Of a DNA stretch of 64,000 nt, positions 10,266 to 21,795 are shown one piece after another (position 1 is the stretch's first letter; each line of letters begins with the position of its first letter). The stretch is from Ovis canadensis (lineage: Eukaryota > Chordata > Mammalia > Artiodactyla > Bovidae): assembly GCF_042477335.2 (NCBI RefSeq), contig NC_091251.1, positions 27,544,501 to 27,608,500 on the forward strand, in the 5' to 3' direction. The translations under genes and the position numbers were made by a program. The notes under the pieces are model-generated. The model ran no database searches. It saw nothing but the letters and a program-made list of their open reading frames with translations, and had not been told where the DNA came from.

Positions 10266-11384
10266 GGTTTGCTGTGTACAACAGTCTGTCTTTGGACCTG
10301 AGGTGTGCCTCCATGATGTATCTTCTTCTGTCCTATTTTCTTTTCTATCTCTTCTCTTGAGAGACTTTTGTTGGGTTTATTCCTTATCCCTTTGATGAGA
10401 GCCCAAATATCCCATCTTGGCAATGGCTGGTACGTGCATCTGGGCCACTTCCCATCAACTCCATCCTGGGCTCCAGCAGCCCGCAGGCCACACCCCAACA
10501 CCCATCCCGGCCTCACTAAAGGGCACATTTGCTTTATAGCTCCCTTTCTCTCATTTGCTCCTCACCATGTCATCAACAAGCAGAGGATGTCCTTGCTTTG
10601 CACCAGGGAAAGCCAGTATATCTGAGGTCAGCCAACAACAACACTCAGACTGGATCCCAGATTTAATTTTGAGTTTGATCTTCCATCTACAGATTGTTCT
10701 TTGCCTATACCAGAGAAGAAGGATTGAGGCTTCCCACTCTGACCCCAATCTCATTCTCTGCTGCCTTTTTGAGCCTGTGGGGCTCCGAAGGAAAGAACAT
10801 ACAGTGCCCTGTGATGTAATTATCATTTAATAATACCCAGAAGTGGGTGGCCAGTCATCAGAGGATGAAGTTGTGCAGTGGGGGCCTCTCTGGATCACTT
10901 AATCCTCCAATCTCTTAAATACCAACAAATCTGCCTCCTGGCTCGGGCTGACAGCTGCCCCTGAGTGGAGGAGAGTCCAAGCTGGCAGAGAGGCCAGGAC
11001 TTTCTGAATGAACATAATGAAAACTCCCCTAGTCTGGTGGGATTATCAGCCCCCTCTCCCTTTCCTGTCCCATCAGGACTTTGAAAACACCATCTGCATT
11101 AGCTCTCAAATTGCATGGAAACGGGGAGTGAGGCTGGGGTGGGGGATAGAGCAAAGCTGGTACCAGTTCTTGGGCACTGAGGGGCACACATTTCCAGGGA
11201 TCTTGCCTACAACTCTCTGGAGCCATGGTTCCTGCCCACCAGAGGGGCAAATGGTCTCAGCTGCAATTTCAGTGAATAGCATTAAGGAATTTTGCAGCTG
11301 GGGAGGTCCTTTGGAATGGCCCAGTGGTTTCAACTTTTATTTTAGCAGATGTTTTCACTCTTTTCCAACAAGAGCAGTATGAGC
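10266..11384. other. no recognised feature
   Basis: Unique-looking sequence with moderate GC content. Several short open frames on both strands have no recognisable protein family and no splice context that I can defend. Confidence 0.5.
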
Positions 11385-11527
11385 TCCTTTTAATTTTTAT
11401 TTATTTTTATTTTGGGGCTGTGCTGCGCGGCATATGGGATCTCAGTTACCCCAACCAGTGATAGGACCTGTGCCCCCGTGCATTGGGAGCACAAAGTCTT
11501 AATCACCAGTCCACCAGGGAAGTCCCA
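11385..11527 (-). mobile_element. CHR-2-type SINE, antisense
   Basis: The plus strand starts with a T-rich tail (TTTATTTATTTTTATTTTGG), then GGCTGTGCTGCGCGGCATAT, and ends CACCAGTCCACCAGGGAAGT. This is the full CHR-2 body in reverse. Confidence 0.85.
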
Positions 11528-12334
11528 TGAGCTCCTTGTTAATGCCTCACCTAGGACCCTCTCAGCCACACCTGTCTTCCCGGTCTTGCCACTTGTTTCA
11601 CTCTAGCACAAGCCAATGGCAACCCCCGCCCCGCCCCCAAACTCTGGCCTCAGAGTACAGGAGTGTCAGACACTCCATGGGGTGAACCTTTGGCCAATAC
11701 GGGCAGGGTTGGCTGATGAATTCCTTTCTCTTCCTCTTTCTGAGTGGACTGTCCTAAGCCGCACACAGTTTCTTTGAAGAAGATCCCACAAGATTGAGCA
11801 TCAGGGGAGATGTGTGGAGGCCAGCCAAGCCCTCCGGCCTCTCCCACTTCTCTTTCTCACCCGGCTTTTCCCTCAGGTCTGGTTCTTCAGCATCACACTC
11901 CCCCATAAAGTGTTGGCACGTACACTTCTGCCTCAAGATCTGCTTCTTTGGAAACCGGAGATAAGATAACACTTGAGAAGGATGTTCAGTGTATAAAACA
12001 GATAGAAGTGAGGCCACTCTAAGTGAAGAGAAACAGGGCCCCAGGTGTCATCTGTTTTTCTTCCCCCTGCCAGTTCCAAGGCGATGATCGAGGCACCCTC
12101 ACAAGGCTCCCCAAAGCTTTTGATCTCATTCAATTCTGCCATCCTGCCACTGAGGATGCATAGAGTTAGAAGCAAAGAGGACTAGACTCTAGGCTTCTCA
12201 CTCCAAATCTGGTGAGACGGACCCTCATCTTTCTATCAGGTTGACATAAGGACTTCTGAAAATATTTCTTTTCCCAAAACATCTTCCCACACTACTCTGC
12301 CCCCTACCCCCACCCCGAAGGCTTCCCCCACTCG
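11528..12334. other. no recognised feature
   Basis: Unique-looking intergenic sequence. No gene or assignable repeat is visible. Confidence 0.45.
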
Positions 12335-12470
12335 GTTTTATTGAGAAATAACTGACATACATCACTGCGCAAGCTCAGGCACACAGCATGATGGTTTGAT
12401 TAAAGCATATTATGAAATGATTACAATAGGTTCAGCTAATATTCATCATCTCTCAGGAAGGCTTTTAAGT
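12335..12470 (-). mobile_element. L1 fragment, antisense
   Basis: TTTTATTGAGAAATAACTGA, GCATGATGGTTTGATTAAAG and AATATTCATCATCTCTCAG are the reverse of an old L1 3'UTR. It is short and diverged. Confidence 0.6.
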
Positions 12471-12809
12471 CCCCTGTTCGACTGTAGCCACCACCTGGGA
12501 GGCATGACACACGGAGTTCTAAACTCAGAAGCTGGGACACAGGAGGGCAGACAGAAATGGGGCAGGAAAGGTGCAGTAATGCTGGGAGAAAGGCAGTCAG
12601 GAAAGGCCTGATTCAGGGACATCTGCTCGTGGGAGACAGGGGTTACAGCATGAGGACAGACCCCTCGGGAAGAGGGACCACAGGAGATGGAGACTGGCTT
12701 TCTCTACCAGCTGGTGTCACCTGTAGGACACGCTCCTCCAGGCTGAAGTCATCCTTAAGGAAGCTTGAAGGGTGACCACACTGGGGGAAGAGACAGAAGG
12801 AGGTTATTA
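12471..12809. other. no recognised feature
   Basis: Unique-looking sequence between two L1 fragments; no gene is supported. Confidence 0.4.
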
Positions 12810-13242
12810 TCTCCAATTATTTTCATTGAAAAAATGTTTAATATAATTGCTTTACACTTTTGTGTTAGTTTCTGCTGTACAGTGAAGTGAATCAGCTATA
12901 TGTTCATATGTATCCCCCACCTCTTTGACCTCTCTCCCACCCCCTCATCTGACCCCTCTAGATCATCGCAGGTCACTGAGCTGGGCTTCCTGTGTTTTAT
13001 AGCAGATGCCCACGAGTTACCTGTTTTACACATGGGAATGTATATATGTCAATCGTAATCTCCCACTTCGTCCCACTCTCTCCTTCCCTCACTGTGTCCA
13101 CCTGTCCTCCCTACGTCTGCATCTCTATTCCTGCCCTGCAAATGGTTTCGCCTGCACCATTTTTCTAGATTCCACATATATGTGTTAGTAATACAATATC
13201 TCGTTTTCTCTTTCTGATTGACTTCACTCTGTATGACTAACT
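12810..13242 (-). mobile_element. L1 3' end (ruminant L1), antisense
   Basis: TAATATAATTGCTTTACACT, CAGCTATATGTTCATATGTA, TTCTAGATTCCACATATATG and GACTTCACTCTGTATGACTA match the reverse of the ruminant L1 3' region in order. The match ends exactly where the Bov-tA begins. Confidence 0.75.
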
Positions 13243-13443
13243 ATGAGCTTCCCAGGTGGTTCAGTGGTAAAGAATCCGCCTGCCAATGTAGGAGATGAAG
13301 GGAGATGCAGGTTCAATTCCTGGGTTGGGAAGATCCCCTGGGGTGGAAATGGCCACCCATTCCAGTATTTTTGCCTGGAGAATCCCACTGACTGAAGAGC
13401 TGAGCGGGCTACAGTCCATGGGGGCGAGACTGCACACACATGA
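13243..13443 (+). mobile_element. Bov-tA SINE
   Basis: GAGCTTCCCAGGTGGTTCAG, TAAAGAATCCGCCTGCCAAT, GGTTCAATTCCTGGGTTGGG and TTTTTGCCTGGAGAATCCCA appear in order. The terminal block is diverged (GGGGCGAGACTGCACACAC in place of GTCGCAAAGAGTCGGACAC). Confidence 0.85.
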
Positions 13444-14494
13444 CGGACGTTAGGGCCATCTCATTAAGATTCGTGTGGCTGTGACTGCTAGAAACACCTG
13501 GGGCCAGGTCAAAGGCTAAAAGTGATTCTATATTATAGGGGCACGGGCATCTTAAGGAATCTAGGTACCAGGGTGCATCTGGGCCTCGGGGAACAGATGA
13601 GACCAGGACCTGGACTCAGAGAACCCCGGAAGCCACCTCCCTCCAACTCTGCTTCTGTTCCATCCCTTTCTCTCTCTCTGAAACTGGCGCTCCCTGTGCC
13701 CTAGCGAATACTGGCATCAAATGGCCTCAGCCAGCAACTTCCAAGTTCACCTCGCTTCCATCCAGGAGGCAAGCAGAGTCAGCCTGGACTCTTCTGGGCC
13801 CAATGCTGAGCTCTCGTGGAGGTTCTGGTTGGACCAGCTTGAGGCAGGTGCCTCCCCCGGGCCCATCAGTGAGGCCGGATGCTCTGCAGTCACAGCTGCT
13901 CCCTCGCTGGCCAGACAGGCCAGGGAAGAAGCAGGCGGTTCATTACCTCGGGCTTCAACAAAAGCCTTAAAATAAGAGAGTCTGTGCTCTTCCATGCCTT
14001 AATGGAAGAGATCATTCTTTTCTACATTTGTTGTAAACTCAAACCTTGTCTGGAAGTCTGCCTCCCCATTGGAGCCCAGAGCTGAATTATTCTCAGCCTC
14101 CCCACTGCCGCACACCCCCCACCGCCACCCCGCATCTGCCACTGAGAGCTGGGCAAAGCTGAGAGGGTACCAAGGCCTGCCACTGTCCACATCCTGGCTC
14201 TTATGTGAATATTAGTAAAGTTTACTTCAGTTTCACCTTAGACTTATTTTATAAAACAGGTCAGTGGGCTCAAAAGTCTTCCATCAAAAGAATTTCTAAG
14301 GACATGCTCTTGAGCCTATGGTGGAAAAGGCTGATGTGAGCTTCTAAAACCAGAATTTATGTGGTGCTTCCTGCTTTGGGAGTCCATGGGTTCAATGCCA
14401 GAAAGGAACTCAGGTCCTTTTCTTTCACTCTTAACGACTACTGATAACATCTATTGTACAATTGATATGGGCTAGGCCCTGGTCTCAGTCCCTC
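13444..14494. other. no recognised feature
   Basis: About 1 kb of unique-looking sequence. Two opposing open frames cover 13721-13995, but neither shows a known family nor convincing splice sites. Confidence 0.45.
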
Positions 14495-14880
14495 CCTTCT
14501 ACCATCACCAACCCCGACAACCACTGATTGTCTTTATGTCACCATAGTTTTGTATTTTCTTAAATTTCATATAAATGGAACCATCTAGCTTTTTCTATCC
14601 AGATTTTCCCACTGAGTATGATGCTTTTGAGATTCATTTGTATTTGGGTACATTTCAAGAATTCAGCTCTTTTTATTAACAAGTAGAATGATATTGTCTG
14701 GATGTACCATGGTTTGTTAATCCATTTGAGGGACATTTGAGTTGTTTCCACTTTGGGGCTACTGTGATAAAGCTGCTAAGAACATTTACATACAAGTCTT
14801 TGTGTGGACTGATATCTTATTTCTCTTAGGTAAACACCTAGGAATGGGATCGCTGGCTTCAATGGTAATTGTACCTTTAG
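14495..14880 (-). mobile_element. old L1 3' region, antisense
   Basis: ATTTCATATAAATGGAACCA, TTTTGAGATTCATTTGTATT, TAATCCATTTGAGGGACATT, CACTTTGGGGCTACTGTGA and CACCTAGGAATGGGATCGCT follow the reverse of L1M-type 3' sequence. Confidence 0.8.
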
Positions 14881-14891
14881 CTTTATAAGAA

Positions 14892-15080
14892 ACAGCAGAG
14901 TCTTCCCTGGCAGTCCAGCATTGGCCTAGCCTTCCAGTGCAGGGGATGTGGGTTTGATCCCTGGTCAGGGAGCTAGGATTCCACATGCCTCGCAGCTAGG
15001 AAACCAAAACATAAAACAGAAGCAATACCGTAGCAAATTCAATAAAGACTGAAAATAGTTGCAAATTAAAAAAAAAATCT
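14892..15080 (+). mobile_element. CHR-2-type SINE
   Basis: AGAGTCTTCCCTGGCAGTCC, GGTTTGATCCCTGGTCAGGG, AGCTAGGATTCCACATGCC, CTCGCAGC and a long A-rich tail ending near 15078 are present. Confidence 0.85.
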
Positions 15081-15164
15081 TAAAAGGAAAAACTGCAAAC
15101 TGGAAATAGAAATACCATTTCAAATGATCTTTAATCTTAAAAAACTTCAGATGCTCAGCTTAGC

Positions 15165-15388
15165 ATGTATGCATCCTCAGTCGCTAAGTCATGTTCTACT
15201 CTTTCTGAATCCATGGACTGTAACCCTGCACGCTCTGTCCATGGAATTCTCCAGCGAGAATACTAGAAAGGGTTGCCATTTGCTACTCCAGGGGATCTTC
15301 CCGACCCAGAGATCAAACCCGCGTCTCTTACGCCCCCTACACTGACAGGCAGATTCTGTGCCACTACGCCACCTGGCTACCTGGGAAA
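15165..15388 (-). mobile_element. Bov-tA SINE, antisense
   Basis: CTCAGTCGCTAAGTCATGTT, TTCTCCAGCGAGAATACTAG, TCTTCCCGACCCAGAGATCA and ACTACGCCACCTGGCTACCT are the reverse of Bov-tA. It is full length but diverged. Confidence 0.85.
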
Positions 15389-16871
15389 CCCACTGTGCCT
15401 AGCGGTAGGCCTCAAAAAAGACTACCTTCTGGACAACGGCAGAGGTAACCACGACAGTATCACCCTGATGACAAATCAAGTTGTACGCTTCGCTCCCATG
15501 GCCTGGAGTCTCCTCACCCCTGCGATGTGAGAAGGAAGTTCTAAACTGGGTCATTCACCCCCATCCGATGTCTCATCTTCCCCTGCCTTTCCATCATCTT
15601 CCTGTGTGGGGCTCTGGCCTGAGAGCCACATGCAGAGGTAGGTACAGGCAGTCTATACATAATGTATATATTGTCTGGGAATTAAGTTTCCACCCAAAGC
15701 AAAAAGCTCTAGCTGCCTGACTTTTAATTAACTATTCATTAGTTTGGCTACAATATCCTCCATCAAACAATGGGCAAGTCATAAGGCTGAATAGACCCAG
15801 CAGACAAAGCGGGATCCCTTTTCTTAGCTGGATGTCTAACCAGAGCCAATTCTCAGTTACCCAATCAGTCAATAAGCATTTGCTGAACTGTACCGGAATA
15901 GTGGACATGGAACCGATATTTCTCATAACCTTACAGTTCTTGCCCACCCACTTTGGGTACTGTCATTACTTTTCGACAGATGATTCAACAGAAACTTGAA
16001 GATGTGATGTGAGGTTACCTAGCAGAAGCCAGGATGAATTCCAGGTCTCCCAGCTTTGCCTTCCCTTCCCTGGGTAACCCATAAGGTAGTTGGGTTTGGG
16101 GTCGGGGTGGGGAGAGGAGGCTAAAACACACGATACAAGACAATCCAATTTTTTCCCCAGGACATTCCTGAAAAAAATTGACCACAGCATTAAAGTGTCT
16201 TTTCCCCATAAAACACAGTTTGAGTTGGGAATTTGTTCCTGATTAAGGCTTGGACATAAATTAAATGATGAAAATGTAAAATGAAAATAAGTAAAGTTAT
16301 TACAAACAAATATTTATAATAACTTGTTAGTAAACCCCTGCTCAGTCCTTATGAAACAGCCACAGAGCCACTGTGGACCTTAATTACACAAGGAGCCCTC
16401 TTCCACTGCAAATTTTCTTGTGCAACAAGGAAAACTGTATGTCTTTAATATGATTTAAAACTAATATGCTAGAAATGGTGAGCAGTGAACATATAGTAAG
16501 AAATGCTTTTATAATGTTTAGAACCGCACTGGGAGAAAAATGCCAACTGCTTTGCCCTCTTTATAAAAGCTGGACTAACATTTTGTATGGATCTTATTTC
16601 TCTTTTGTCAAGTTCTTACTCTCCATGGACAGGGTCCACAGATGGGCATCAGGGGACTTTGCGCCACCTGAAATTGTATGCAACATGTTTTGAGGATACA
16701 AATACATTGTGGAGCCTCTAGCTTTCATCAGATCCTCACAAGCCTCTGTGATAGAGCCACAAATTTGAATCACTTATTTCTTAGTGTTTCTTCTATTGTG
16801 AGCAGTGGCATTAAAATTGTTCCACTGACTTTAGAACCTTGCTGACTTGGAATCATTCTTTTAAAAAGCAG
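15389..16871. other. no recognised feature
   Basis: About 1.5 kb of unique-looking sequence. I saw no repeat I could name, no coding exon with convincing splice sites and no RNA gene. Confidence 0.45.
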
Positions 16872-17168
16872 CCTGGGGACTTCCCTGGTGGTCCAGTGAT
16901 TAAGAAACCACTTTCCAATACAGAGGATGTGGGTTCGACCCCTGGGTCGGGAAGATCCTCTGGAGAAGGGCATGGCAACCCACTCCAGTATTCTTGCCAG
17001 GAAAATCCCATGAAGAGAGGAGCTTGGCAGGCTACAGTCCATGGGGTTGCCAAGAATCGAACATGACTGAAGTGACTTAACACCCACATGCCACAAGTCA
17101 CAATGAAAGACCCTGCTTGCTGCAACAAAAACCTGAGGCAGTCAAATAAATACATATTTAAAAATAAA
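16872..17168 (+). mobile_element. CHR-2 SINE with internal Bov-tA body
   Basis: The left end is CHR-type (GGGGACTTCCCTGGTGGTCC, AGTGATTAAG), the middle from about 16945 is Bov-tA (GGGTCGGGAAGATCCTCTGG, CCAGTATTCTTGCC, CATGGGGTTGCC), and the right end from about 17085 is CHR-type again (CATGCCACAAGTCACAATGA, AATAAATACAT). This is either a Bov-tA inserted into a CHR element or a template-switch chimera at the shared tRNA-like GATCCCTGG word. Confidence 0.7.
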
Positions 17169-17530
17169 AAGTAGCCTGGATCCTCTTGGTGGTGTAATGG
17201 GCTTGATTCCTAGAAGGGATCCCTCCCTATAAAACAACTGGACCCTGAAAAAGAAAAAAATTTTTAAATGCATAGCTAGTGAAGTCAGATAGTGAAGGAA
17301 GTCATCGTTTCCTCACCACTAAAATTAAACAACACCCAAAAATCATGGGCCTGAGACTGGAGGAAGGGGCACTGGTTAGAAAGCGAAGATTGGGCAGCCC
17401 TAAGGGCAAATGCCCATTTTAGCTGCTTCTGGGAAGCTTGCCCCTGGGCCAGTGGCAACATCAGGGATCTGCCTCAGGATTCCACCTTAGCTCAGTTTAA
17501 GGGATCCTCTTTTGTTACTGGCTGCACCTC
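17169..17530. other. no recognised feature
   Basis: Short unique-looking stretch. A CCTGGATCCTCTTGGTGG-like beginning suggests a very worn SINE at about 17176-17260, too weak to assign. Confidence 0.35.
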
Positions 17531-17731
17531 TATGGATTTCCCTGGTGGCTCAGATGGCAAAGCATCTGCCTACAGTGCGGGAGACCCGCGTTCGATCCCT
17601 GGGTAGGGAAGATTCTCTGGAGAAGGAAATGGCAACCCACTTCAGTACTCTTGCTTGGAAAATCCCATGGACGGAGGAGCATGGTAAGCCCGAAAGGAGT
17701 CGGACACGACTGAGCGACTTCACTTCCACTT
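17531..17731 (+). mobile_element. Bov-tA SINE
   Basis: ATTTCCCTGGTGGCTCAGAT, GCGTTCGATCCCTGGGTAGG, CTTGGAAAATCCCATGGACG and GTCGGACACGACTGAGCGAC are close to consensus, so this is a fairly young copy. Confidence 0.9.
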
Positions 17732-18060
17732 TCCACCTCGGAGGTTTTCTCTGCCTCACTGAGGAGAAGCGGAAACGACATTTCCCAGAACCCTCTGCTT
17801 CCGCAGCGGCTGCACGCGAGAGGCCATTGGTAGAGATTCCGAAGGCAGGTGCGAGGGAGAGGGCACAGTTCTCCAGGGGAGTTGTAGACTCGTGAAAAGG
17901 CGTGAGTTCGTGGTAGCTTCAGGATGTGCTTCTTGAGGCTCCCCTGCAACATGCTGCAGCCTGAGAGGGCGAGGGGTGGGGGCGAGGGCCGCTTCCCAGA
18001 GGCTCTTGAGATTAGGGTGGCCTTCAGGCAAGCCTGAGAACCGCCCTCGTGGGTGCTACA
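17732..18060. promoter_or_regulatory. GC-rich block with promoter-like motifs (candidate)
   Basis: A moderately CpG-rich block starts directly after the Bov-tA. It contains ACATTTCCCAGAACCCTCTG at about 17778, which resembles the ZNF143/SBS site (core TTCCCAGA), then CCATTGG at 17822 (a CCAAT box on the minus strand), GC boxes at about 17970-17990 and several CpGs. These are promoter-type motifs but no exon or transcript can be assigned. It may be an alternative first exon or enhancer in the CLN6-FEM1B interval, or chance. Confidence 0.35.
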
Positions 18061-18779
18061 GACTGAAGCTGCAGTTGAAGGTCCCCTTACCTTTGCTTCC
18101 CCAAGGCTTCCGAGGGTTATGTAAACCTCTGATTTCCTGTATCCAAAACTGAGACGCTTGGCATGCCAGCTATCACTTTATTCTCTCTTGTTCCAAATTT
18201 ACTTTTCAGTACCTGCTCTGTGATCATGGGTGAGCCTGATGTTAAGTTTTTCAGTAGATGGCACTAGAAGGACACTGGAGGAGGAAAGGTTTCTCCTTCT
18301 GGTACTGGTGCTGTACGTTGGAGGGTGGTATGAATGGGAGCGATTCGGGTGGTGCGCTGCCCACACACACACCAAGAACACACAATCTCTCAGTGACCTC
18401 CCAGCTCCTGCTTGGTCTGGTGATCACCTCCCACGACGCTCAGACACAGACAGTGGATTGCAGGCCTCCCTCCTACAGTGATGCTAAATTCCCTCTGCAC
18501 ACCTGCATGCCTGACAGCCTGCGCCCTGGGCACTGCTCACCTGTGCTTCACTGGGTTGCTTCTGGCCTTTTCAGACATTGAGGACAGGCTGCCCATCTGG
18601 CCCAGGCTACCTTTCAAACTTCTCTGCCATACAGTGGTCTGCAACCACATCTTCTCCAGTGCGGTCTGAACCCCAGCTTTGGGAAGGGAGCTCCCCTTCA
18701 TAGTTTGTCCGTCCTTAGGTACTTTCTCTCAGCACTATATCCCCCCCTTTCTAAAATAATGGTCCTGTTTTATTTTGCT
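18061..18779. other. no recognised feature
   Basis: Unique-looking sequence with a short CACACACACACC run at about 18363. Overlapping open frames (18230-18669) show no recognisable family. Confidence 0.4.
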
Positions 18780-18794
18780 TATATATTGTTAATA

Positions 18795-18890
18795 TTTTAT
18801 ATATTTATTTGGCTGTGCCAGGTCTTAGTTATGGCACGCAGGATCTTTGATTTTCGTTAATGGCATGTGGGATTGTTGCAGCAAAAAGGA
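18795..18890 (-). mobile_element. CHR-type SINE fragment, antisense
   Basis: ATATTTATTTGGCTGTGCCA, GGTCTTAGTTATGGCACGCA and ATGGCATGTGGGAT match the reverse 3' portion of a CHR SINE. It is short and worn. A pure T run follows at 18969-18985. Confidence 0.6.
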
Positions 18891-19085
18891 AAACAGAAGA
18901 ATGAGTTTTTCTCTTTCCCTTTCCTGAGAACAAAGAAGATAGAACAGTGAGCAGGCCTGAACATTCCCAGTTTTTTTTTTTTTTTCTTTTTTCACTTTAC
19001 CTGCTCCTAATTCTGAATGTCTGTAACTAAGTTTGCTTTCTGCCCTCTAACTCTACAGGAGCTACAAGTCACATTTTTTTCCTTT

Positions 19086-20065
19086 GTTGCTGTTCAGTCG
19101 CTCAGTCATGTCTGACTTTGCAACCCCATGGATTGATTGCAGCACGTCAGGCTTCTCTGTCCTTCACCATCTCCTGCAGTTTGTTCAAACTCATGTCCAT
19201 TGAGTGAGTGATGTCATCCAACCATCTCGTCCTCCGTCATCCCCTTTTCCTCCTGCCCTCAATCTTTCCCAGCATCAAGGTCTTTTCAAGTCAGTTCTTT
19301 GCATCAGGTGGCCAAAGTATTGCAGCTTCAGCTTCGGCATCAGTCCTTCCAATGAATATTCAGGGTTGATTTCCTTTAGGATGGACTGGTTTGATTTCTC
19401 AAGAGTCTTCTCCAACACTACAGTTTGAAAGCATCAGTTCTTTGACACTCAGACTTCTTTAGGGTCCAACTCTCACATCCATACGTGACACCTGGAAAAA
19501 CCATAGCATTGACTATATGGACCTTTGTCAGAAAAGTGAAGTCTCTGCTTTTTAATATAGTGTCTATGTTTGTCAGCTTTTCTTCCAAAGAGTAAGCATC
19601 TTTTAATTTCATGACTGCAGTCACCATTGACAGTGGTTTTAGAGCCCAAGAAAATAAAATCTGTCACTGTTTTCCCATCTATTTGCCATGAAGTGATGGA
19701 ACCAGATGCCATGATCTTAGTTTTTTGAATGTTGAGTTTTAACCAGCTTTTTCACTCTCCTTTTTCACATTCATCAAAAGGCTCTTTAGTTCTTCTTTGC
19801 TTTCTGCCATAAGGGTGGTGCCATCTGCATATCTGAGGTTGCTGATATTTTCCCCGGCAATCTTGATTCCAGCTTGTGCTTTATCCAGCCCAACAGCTTG
19901 CATGATGTACTCTTCACATAAGTTAAATAAGCAGGGTGACAATGTACAGCCTTGACATACTCCTTTTCCAATTTTGAACCAGTCTGTTGTTCCACGGTCG
20001 ATTTTAACCGTTACTTCTTGACCTGCACACAGGTTTCTCAGGAGGCACGTAAGGTATTCTGGAGT
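19086..20065 (-). mobile_element. BovB LINE with broken reverse-transcriptase reading frame
   Basis: The longest BovB copy here, in reverse. It starts GTTGCTGTTCAGTCGCTCAG and runs through the usual 3' region to CTCAGGAGGCACGTAAGGTA. Translated on the minus strand it gives MSPCLFNLCEEYIMQAVGL, then NISNLRYADGTTLMAES, part of the RTE reverse-transcriptase palm. The YADD catalytic box reads YADG. Downstream the frame is broken several times (around 19473-19740). It is a dead 5'-truncated copy of about 980 bases. Confidence 0.9.
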
Positions 20066-20274
20066 TATTTTTATATCTTATAGTTACTCTTTTATCTTAG
20101 CTTAGTAACTCTTGATATTAAACATACTCTGTTTAAATCACTGTGTGGTTTCCATTTTCTGACTGGACAAAGGTGGTACACTTGGAATACATAGAGTATT
20201 TGGTTTCTCTTTTTCCAAAGAGAGCCTGACTGATAGAGGCTAACCATAGCCCTGGGTCTGTAGGCATCTTGGCA

Positions 20275-20565
20275 CTGCTGCTGCTGCTGCTGCTGCTGCT
20301 AAGTCGCTTCAGTTGTGTCTGACTCTGTGTGACCCCATAGATGGCAGCCCACCAGGCTCCTCCGTCCCTGGGATTCTCCAGGCAAAAACACTGGAGTGGG
20401 TTGCCATTTCCTTCTCCAATGCATGAAAGTGAAAAGTGAAAGTGAAGTCGCTCAGTCATGTGCGACTCTTCTCGACCCCATGGACTGTAGCCCACCAGGC
20501 TCCTCCCTCCATGGGACTTTCCAGGCAAGAGTACTGGAGTGGGGTGCCATTGCCTTCTCAGATCT
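20275..20565 (-). mobile_element. BOV-A2 SINE (dimeric) with (GCT)n
   Basis: Eight or nine GCT units (20275-20300), a first unit with AAGTCGCTTCAG and CAGGCAAAAACACTGGAGTG, the linker GCATGAAAGTGAAAAGTG, then a second unit ending GCAAGAGTACTGGAGTGGGG. This is the full two-unit BOV-A2 structure in reverse. Confidence 0.92.
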
Positions 20566-20899
20566 TGGCACTAAGCAGAAACAAATGCATTCTTCTCTGG
20601 GGTTTACTTTCCTGCTTAGATCCTTAAGACTCATTTGTTCATTTAACAGATTTGTTGAGCTCCTGTTATGTATCAGTCATTGTTCTAGATGATGGGGATA
20701 AACTAATGAACAGAAGAAAAACCCTACCTTATATTTTCACAGAAATATACCATCAAATATAGAAGGAAATATGCTACCATGAATAGAAGACAAAATAGAA
20801 CACATTTATCAATAGATCTCTACGGTTTTTAGATATTGCAATTTTCAGATAGAAGAAGATATAAATAACTAGAAGGGAAATGTTTAAAGAAATAAAAGG

Positions 20900-21165
20900 T
20901 GGGGACTTCCTTAGTGGTCTGGTGGTTAAGAATCCACCTGCCAATGTAGGGGACATGGGTTTGATCCCTGGTTCGGGAAGATTCCACATGCTGCAGGGCA
21001 ACTAAGGCCACGCACCACCAACTACTGAAGCCTGTGAGCTCTAGAGCCTGTGCTCCACAACAATGAGAGGCTGGCGCACCACAAGTTGAGAGTAGCCCGT
21101 GATAACCACAACTAGAGAGAGGCCACATGAGCAACAAGACCCAGCACAGCCAAAAATAGACAACC
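20900..21165 (+). mobile_element. CHR-1-type SINE, near full length
   Basis: GGGACTTCCTTAGTGGTCTG, TTTGATCCCTGGTTCGGGAA, GCAACTAAGGCCACGCACC, CTGTGCTCCACAACAATGAG and CAAGACCCAGCACAGCCAAA follow the whole CHR-1 order. The preceding 20570-20900 has only an old-repeat trace (GAGCTCCTGTTATGTATCAG). Confidence 0.85.
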
Positions 21166-21795
21166 CCATTGCTAGTGGGATTGGAAAATTGTGCATCCCT
21201 ACGGGAAAACCTTCTGGCAGTTTCTCACAGTGTTAAATAGAGCTACTACAGAACTTAGATATATTGGTATATAACCAAGAGAAAAGAAAATATATATTCA
21301 CGCAAAAACAAGTACATAAATGTTCATGGCAGCATTATTCATAATACTCCCAAAGTAGTAACAACCCAAATGTCCATCAACTGGTAAATAAATAAACACA
21401 ATATGGTAGACCCATATAATGGAATATTATTCAGCCGCAAGAAGGAACAAAGTAATGATATTTGCTAAAATATGGATGAAAATTGGAAACATTTTGCTAG
21501 ATAAAAAAAAGTTATAGAAGGTTATATATATGTTGTATGATTCCATTCATATGAATTGTCTCCACTAGGCAAATCCAAAGAGAAAGAAAATAGATTAGTG
21601 ATTTTGGGGAGACAAGGGTAGAAGGAAACTGGCAGTTATTGCTAATGAGTATAGAGTTTCTTTTCAGGGAGATCGAATTTTTCAAGAATTCATGGTAATT
21701 ATTTCACAACTTCTGTGAATGTGAATTGTACACTTTCAAAGGGTGAATCTTACTATTTGCAAATTATATCTCAGTAGAGCTGTTATTTTTTTAAA
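21166..21795 (+). mobile_element. old L1 3' end
   Basis: ATTGCTAGTGGGATTGGAAA, TGTCCATCAACTGGTAAATA, TAATGGAATATTATTCAGCC and GTGAATTGTACACTTTCAAA are L1 ORF2-end and 3'UTR words in order. There is no intact coding frame. Confidence 0.85.
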
